A DNA stretch of 64,000 bases, from the NCBI GenBank assembly GCA_963920665.1, contig OY987272.1:253001-317000 (forward strand), read 5' to 3'. The notes below the pieces were generated by a model that saw only the letters and a program-made list of their open reading frames with translations, was not told the DNA's origin and did no database searches. The DNA is from Straminergon stramineum (Eukaryota; Streptophyta; Bryopsida; Hypnales; Calliergonaceae). How positions within the stretch are numbered: position 1 is the stretch's first letter; every line of letters starts with the position of its first letter. Position numbers and translations under genes: made by a program. Shown piece by piece: positions 57,829 through 64,000 of this stretch.

Positions 57829-59320
57829 TCAAGGAAACTTAATACCAAAAGAAAAAGAGCTGCCAAGAATTGTTGATTACATGATATGCTCCTTGGGAGT
57901 GAACTTTTGTAGCACTCTTTGGTGTTTAGAGTTTGCATGTGTAGTTATGTGAAATTGAATTCAGAAAAAAATCTATGATGGAGGGGGTGTAGACATGAGA
58001 TTTTAGAACAAGTTTCTTTGATATGGGTGGATAAAATCTATTATTTCTTAGGAATAGATGCATCTAGATAACTACACTTTCATTGGATGAAGGAGTCGTC
58101 CGATATTTCTTTGTGTGTAGTCTTACATTTAGTTCATCGAAACTGGGAGAATGAAGTTACTTAAGAACTTTGATGGCTCCTACAATTTTTGAGGATGTTG
58201 TAAAAGTGCCATCATGAATGCTTTGGTTGTACATTATTTAAATGATAGGTTTTTAGTTTTGAAAGTTTTGTTGGACATATAGTTGGTTTGATTTTTCCTA
58301 TTTTATTCCTTCACAGTGGGAGAGAAATTGTGTTTCTGGAGGTAGTTCGTTTATTGTCTATTGGTTGCACTTTTTTAGTCTTTTGTATGAATTTTTTTTT
58401 TGGCATATTTTCAATTGTTTCTTTATTATAATACTCTTTTATGAAAGAGCTTATCATTGTTTTTTTGTAAAGAAAATTTATTATACAATGTTGTTATAAT
58501 CTACAAATTTAATTGTCAATATTTTCTACAATTAATTTCATATGTACAACCCATGTTTTTGAAAAGTTGGTTGTCCATGATGGTATGAATGACACCTAAA
58601 AGACAATTTGGTTGTTGAATGAGCAATTGGATGTTCAAATAGGTCCATACAAAGTCAATTTGTAATGGATCTTTCTTCAATTGAAAACTGCTTGTTGATT
58701 GTTCGGCAATCAAGCTTCAAATTACTAGTGGAATCTCAAATAACCTTGTAAAAAACTTGCATAGAATCTACTACTTTGTTCATTTTCTGCTCAAGGAATC
58801 ACTTAATAGAGTAAAATATATTTGTTGGGATTTGCCACAGGTTGCGCTACACTAGCTTGCTTATCAAACCACAATCCTCATACAATGGAGCTAGATTTCA
58901 TAACCTCTTTCTAAATGTGGATTAAGAAGTTTGAAAATTTCTCATACAAATTCACAAATTTTGCCACTACAAATCGTGTTATTGGAGTGCAATTAATGAA
59001 TGAAGATAGGAGCACATGTTTGGCGTTTTGCAATCTACCCAACTTACCAATTGCCTTTTTTAGAATATTCAGCAATGTGATCCAAAACAAAGAGGGATGC
59101 ATTAACAATGAACTTCCACATGTACTAATTCTTGTATATAAGCCCCATTCTTCATGCACTAAATGTTGCTCAAATGTAAATCATCCCTCTTAAGTCTTAC
59201 AGTCCTCTTGTTTGCTAATTACCAAAGGTGAAATTTGTCATCTAGTTAAACATACCTCTTACTTTTCAATTGAACAACAAAAGCATGGAGAATATTATGT
59301 AAAATCCTTACAACAACTAC
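57829..59320. other. AT-rich gene-free DNA
   Basis: No gene. 58497-58700 is an inverted copy of 62701-62954, listed separately. The frames at 58911-59159 (minus) and 58915-59193 (plus) overlap on opposite strands and match nothing I know. Confidence 0.35.
58497..58700 (-). repeat. Dispersed repeat, inverted partner of 62701-62954
   Basis: 'aatctacaaatttaattgtc' at 58499 is the reverse complement, nearly exactly, of 'gacaatcaaatttgtagatt' near 62935-62954. The match continues through the 'gaaaagttggt' and 'gtccatgatg' blocks to the 'caaagtcaattt' block. The family is unknown. Confidence 0.6.
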
Positions 59321-59324
59321 TTAA

Positions 59325-60135
59325 CTCCTAAATGCCCAAGCCTTTTCAAGTGTATTTTGACTATGAAAAAAAAGCATTGACTTGTAGTTATCCTCAATGA
59401 AGCAAATTGTGTTTTTTTCCAAATCAAACTGTATAGATGTTAACAAAGCTTGTTTATTAGTATGCACACCAATTTTGAGTGTGAAATTTTCTAGGAGTTG
59501 TGAGATTATACAAAGGGAAATATACATTTTCTATTTTTAGTATGTTGTCTTTGTCTACAATATTTCAAAAATTTGCATATATATATTTTAGGGGATTGGA
59601 GGTAACATGACCAACTTCAAAGAGTGTTAGCACACTAAAATTCACTTCCAAAAAAACTTAATTTCACATAAAAAGACATCAAACTCATTACACAATCCAC
59701 CTTGCAATTGTTGAAATGTAATTTTTGTTTATAAGTAGAAGCTTCAAATAAACACTTGCATCTTGAAATTTTCAAAGGTTAAAATCATGAAAAGACTTTA
59801 AACTTTTCCTTGGGACCATTCTAAAAGCAAATGAATAAGTACAATTTCTTGGATCTCAAATCAAATGAAATTGCCAAGCTTTGCATAAAGCTGAGAAATG
59901 AAGTAAAATTAGCAAGCTTTACACTACACTTTTAGTACACATAAATAATATGCCTTTGAAGACCTCTCAATAATTGAATATGTACTTTTCTCAATGAAAA
60001 ATGAAAGTTTTCCATAGTTAACCCTCAAAACTGCTTGAAGAAAATTTTAAACCAGTCACACAAATTTAACTGCCCACACAGAAATGGGCCTGAAATTTCA
60101 GATCGACCATGTATGGTCAACTGGACAGTTAGGGG
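59325..60135. mobile_element. TTAA-type DNA transposon, 811 bp
   Basis: TTAA at 59321-59324 precedes CTCCTAAATGCCCAAGCC. The right end, reverse-complemented, reads CCCCTAACTGTCCAGTTG and is followed by TTGA. The left terminus is almost the same as the right terminus of the 8265-8916 element. The interior is non-coding, although 59321-59527 holds a random-looking minus-strand frame. Confidence 0.55.
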
Positions 60136-60139
60136 TTGA

Positions 60140-61389
60140 GTAACTTAACCATCATTTTATGGTTTTGAAAATATCACAAGATTTTCAAACATTGAGAGGA
60201 TGCCAAGCAGCCTCAAGAAGTGTTACTTGGTTGCAAATTGTTCTTAAACAGCTATACTAGAACTTCAAGAATTTGTCAACAATAGCTCATACGTACTTCT
60301 TGGACAAAGTGAAAACAATGTGATGAAATCTCAGCCAAGTGCATAGTATAAATCCTTACAAATAGCTGTAAAAGTTGTAAAAAATTTGCACACTTAGACT
60401 CACAAAAAAATCTGCACAGAACAATAGAGGAAAGCTAACTCACCATTTGAGAGCAAGCGGGCCAATACACCGCTTTGAGATTCTCCATGCTTGTTCCAAG
60501 CTCAAAATGAAGCACATGGTGAGCAACTTCACCCAACATTGTTGAATTCATGTTCTGATTCTCACCATTGATAAAAAAAAAAAAAAAAAAGCTTCATAGG
60601 ATTGTACGTTCTCTGTTCTAAATCTGTGAGTCACATTCACCACCTTACGCAGTCAAAGAAAACGGGGTCTGACCCCCTTGCATGAGTACAAAATACAACA
60701 AGTGAAGATGCGTATGCTGGAATACATATAATGCTCCACTTGCACAGGCACAAAAGTTATAGAATGGCTCAAAATAATTCCCCAAAAATCTTAGAATATT
60801 CTCTGAATCCATGCCCAAATAGTTTGATAGCCCTAAGGTAGTCTGTTCTTAAAGTGACCATTTAAGAGCTAATTGCCTTTGGGGGGAAGAGAAATTCTTT
60901 GTAACAATTTTCAGTCAATTTTAGTACAAAGAAAAATGGAATTGGCATCTAACCCAAGTTGTTTCATATTTTTTGAACCTTTGTGGAATTAGTTACGAAT
61001 TTTAGAAGTTGAAGTGCAACTGTCATTGAAAGCAGCCACCTCCTTACATGTGCACTTACGGTACATTGAAGAAAGCAAAATGTACCTTTGTATCATGATT
61101 GCTTTAAGAGCATGGTCGCTTTAAGAGCAGACTACCTTAATTCCGAAATACCCCCATCTCCACTCATTAAATCCATGAATGTAGTAAAACATATGCCAAT
61201 GTTGGCCCCTGCATCGTAAAGGGGTCAATTGAAACAACTCTTTGATGCATACAAATGTTTAAAGCACTCTGCAATTACGGTAGTTTCACTTTAAGAATTT
61301 GTCATTTGTAAAGGGAAGAGTTTCACAATACATTCAAACTTATGTAAGTTGACAAGCACTCTCGTGAAGTGAAATCTAGCAGGATGAGA
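60140..61389. other. Gene-free DNA
   Basis: An A18 tract occupies 60573-60590. 'ttgctttaagagca' is repeated as 'tcgctttaagagca' at 61101 and 61119. Nothing else was recognised. Confidence 0.4.
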
Positions 61390-61393
61390 TTAA

Positions 61394-62555
61394 ACCCTAA
61401 AGGATCAAATGACCGTTGAACATAAGCAAGTGATCTAAGGTAGGTACAAATGCAATCATTTTTTAACGGATGTTTTGAAAATTTTGATGCAAGCTATAAA
61501 CATGTATCTCCTTGGTGTGAATATAATTTTTTTTAGATTGGGTGCCTAGATCAAAAGTTATGTTGTCTTGAATTTTTGGGTTAGCTTGGGTAGCTTCGAG
61601 CCCTTGGGAGATCACTTAGTGTCTCTATTACAAACAACCAGTGTTAAAGTGATTTTTTGACACCCTATATGCTTTTTAATAAATAATAATTTCAACCTAT
61701 AACTTTGAGCTTTGTTTGGTAATTTTGACTTTAGGTTTCTATTGCCAAAAATTCTCAACTCAAATAACATATGAAATCATTTCTAGAATAGGTTGAATAA
61801 TGAACTAAAATGTCATGGTTTTTAACTCAAATATCTATAGGGAATAAAATTTAGATGACCATTTCATCATTATTAAATATAAATGAACTTTCAATAGCTA
61901 GGGTGTTATTTTAGGCGATTTTTTTTTTCATTTTTTAGACAATTTTTTCTTCTATAAAATACGGGTGTGAAAATTATTTTCAGCTCTACAATGTGTCTTT
62001 TTACTTCAAATTTTTTTCAATAATTATAATTATTAAAAAAAATACCATTAATTCACAACATAAACTTTCAAAGTAGGAAATTCTAATCATATTTTTTTTT
62101 CCTTTTCTTTAAAATTTAAAATATAATATAGGGGGTCTAAAATGTTAACACACGTAGTTTCTTATAGACGCTCTCAGTGATCTCCTCAAGCTTTGAGTAA
62201 CATGTGCAAAACCCCTCTAATAATTCTAAAATTTGATAGGTATGTAACTTACATGATACAAGATGCAAATATTATAAGAAAAACATTTATAGTGTAAAAA
62301 TCTAACTTTAGGAGGAGTCAAAGTGTGTTGTCCTTATCATGCAAGATTAAAAGAAAACTCTCACTTTGAACTTTACAATCTTTCAATATATATTGTCCAA
62401 GTTTCAGAATTTTTTTCTACACATTACCATAGAAGTCTAGTACAAATTTGTACGATTCATTTTAAAAAAATTAATTAATTAATTAATTTTCAATGCAATG
62501 AAAAGTGGTAGTGTTTCACAACTTGTATCCAAAATGTGTCTCAATCCTTTAGGGG
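61394..62555. mobile_element. TTAA-flanked DNA transposon, 1162 bp
   Basis: Flanked by TTAA at 61390-61393 and 62556-62559. The left end reads ACCCTAAAGGATCAAATGAC. The right end, reverse-complemented, reads CCCCTAAAGGATTGAGACAC, so the first 12 positions agree except one. The right half is shared, inverted, with 2757-3095. There is no coding sequence. It is the longest member of the group seen here. Confidence 0.7.
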
Positions 62556-62597
62556 TTAACATAAAAATCTACAAGTATTTGGAAGTTCATAAATTCA

Positions 62598-62661
62598 GCC
62601 CATTATAGGTTGGTTCCCGATTTCTGGTAGCACACGGAATAATTCAAGGAACAACCCTGAA
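62598..62661 (+). repeat. Dispersed repeat shared with 14817-14880, copy 2
   Basis: Begins 'cccattataggttggttccc' and ends 'caaggaacaaccctgaaa', parallel to 14817-14880. Confidence 0.6.
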
Positions 62662-64000
62662 ACGGGCTCTTGAAGCCCTAAACTCTCAAGATCTATTCCA
62701 AATTGACTTTGTAGGGATCTATTTGAATGACCAATTGGTTGTTCATTGACCAAGTTGTCCATGATGTGTCATTGACCCCCTAATGGCCTACCAACTTTTT
62801 GAAAACATTAGTTGTACATGAGTCAATCCACTTTTAATTTTTGTCCATATTGATGGGCTTGAATTTTTGAATAACCATATACAAGTACAAATTACTCTAT
62901 CTTGTATGCATGAAATTGATTGTGGAAAATATTGACAATCAAATTTGTAGATTATCCCCTAAATTCTTCATATTTAGATGTTCAAAACTACTTTGAAATA
63001 CTCATCCCCAAAGCAAGGTCAAAATCTTCATCAATATATATTTTTTAATAAATCCAACTATAGGATCCTTTCGTAACTTGTTCAAGTACATTTTTTTGAA
63101 ATTTTAGAGTGAATATCTCCATTAATTTCAAGTTCAATGTGCCTAAAATTCAAATTTTTGGCTTTCCTAGCCCTTACAAAAGGTGAAGTTTTGTCTTTCA
63201 ACATTTTTAGAAAAAGACATGTATGTCCTACAACTTGTCCATTTTTTGAATATATTGGAAAATGGGTTCAAAACATATGTAAAACATATTAACCAAAAAA
63301 ACTTTCATATTCATTTACAATTTTTTTTTAAAATAGAAAATGTTATTGAATGAAAGATAAAACTAATATGCTAATAACTTTTGGAAGAATTTGAGAATTT
63401 TCTATCCCAATGGTAAGAATATTCTAGTAAATGTTTTTTGAAATTCAATGGTTCAAATGTTTTTTGACTAGGCATCAATCTCCAAAAAATAATTAAATTT
63501 TTTATTCCCGTGACTTTTAGAAAAATGGAATTCTTCCTATATCAAGAGATGAAACAAGAAAACTAACTCTCAAAGTACTAACATACTTTCATACCAAGTT
63601 CGATATACAAGTGTCAAATATTTGTTTATTTTATTTATTTTTATAGTGCAAAAGAAGGTTGGGAAACACTAGATTTGATTTACACTATTTCGGCAATGCT
63701 TGGAAACTCAACCAAATTACCACATGGAATAGGTTCAAATAGGAGATCTTCATGACCTATATTCGAAGGGTATCTACTAATAAATGCTACAGTGCCTCGA
63801 TCCCACATCAAATCTCTATCAATATACTCATGCTCATCAATAGTCTAATTAACTTAAATCCTAGTGTTCACAAGAGTTTTCTTTTAATTCCCCCCCCAAA
63901 ACCAATATTGTTCACAATTCTTCAACTTAAATTTTTTTTAATTAATTTGTGCCAAACCTCCTATGAGTGTATGATATTCATCTTCAAATATGAGGGTATA
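62662..64000. other. AT-rich repeats to the window end
   Basis: 62701-62954 is the partner of 58497-58700. From 62957 (CCCCTAAATTCTTC, preceded by TTAT, perhaps a decayed TTAA) the sequence resembles 39006-39400, so another TTAA-type element probably starts here. Its right end was not seen. No gene. Confidence 0.4.

Noticed and set aside
8265..62555. TTAA elements as Tourist/Harbinger MITEs with 3-bp TTA or TAA duplications
   Set aside because: With TTA or TAA as duplication the two inverted ends would be offset by one base in every copy. TTAA gives symmetrical ends. It remains an alternative until empty sites are compared.

Overview
The window is nuclear DNA of a land plant, probably an early-diverging one (bryophyte or lycophyte). 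It carries one intron-containing plant phytochrome, two intron-containing copies of the cytosolic 60S ribosomal protein L9 gene, and plant-type transposon relics. The phytochrome reads more like moss, liverwort or lycophyte phytochromes than seed-plant PHYA/PHYB, but the species cannot be fixed from the sequence. Coding exons are GC-rich islands in very AT-rich, gene-poor DNA.

Layout. 1-15.9 kb: AT-rich repeats with no recognisable gene. They include three copies of an unnamed ~860 bp family (R1), a 652 bp transposon and a weak LTR-like block near 13 kb. 15.9-22.3 kb: a pyrimidine-rich and GA-rich GC-island leader, then a complete seven-exon phytochrome (1129 aa), then a tandem repeat. 24.3-25.8 kb: a tRNA-derived SINE with a perfect 16-bp target duplication, and a 925 bp TTAA-flanked transposon. 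26-28 kb: coding-like scraps and a 27-bp inverted repeat. 28.9-30.3 kb: RPL9 copy A (minus strand). 32.2-37.3 kb: a decayed PIF/Harbinger transposase, its possible Myb-like partner, a 78-bp CACTA-like fold-back, and a TTAA element inserted inside the transposase. 39-55.2 kb: more TTAA elements, fold-backs, tandem repeats and one long uncharacterised ORF. 55.4-56.9 kb: RPL9 copy B (plus strand). 57.4-64 kb: further TTAA elements and AT-rich DNA.

Main observations. (1) Much of the gene-free DNA is punctuated by short non-autonomous elements. Their ends read TTAA-CCCCTAAAGG... and ...CCTTTAGGGG-TTAA, and lengths run from 215 to 1162 bp. One interrupts the Harbinger transposase; removing the element and one TTAA restores reading frame and family homology. 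So TTAA is a target duplication, as in piggyBac-like or Kolobok-like transposition, which is unexpected in a land plant. (2) The two RPL9 genes, inverted and ~26 kb apart, are almost identical through exons and introns over ~1.5 kb but diverge sharply at both ends, a gene-conversion signature. (3) The phytochrome has the three intron positions I recall as usual for plant phytochromes plus three additional ones. One of these cuts at the start of the PHY tongue and coincides with a drop from GC-rich to AT-richer codon use.
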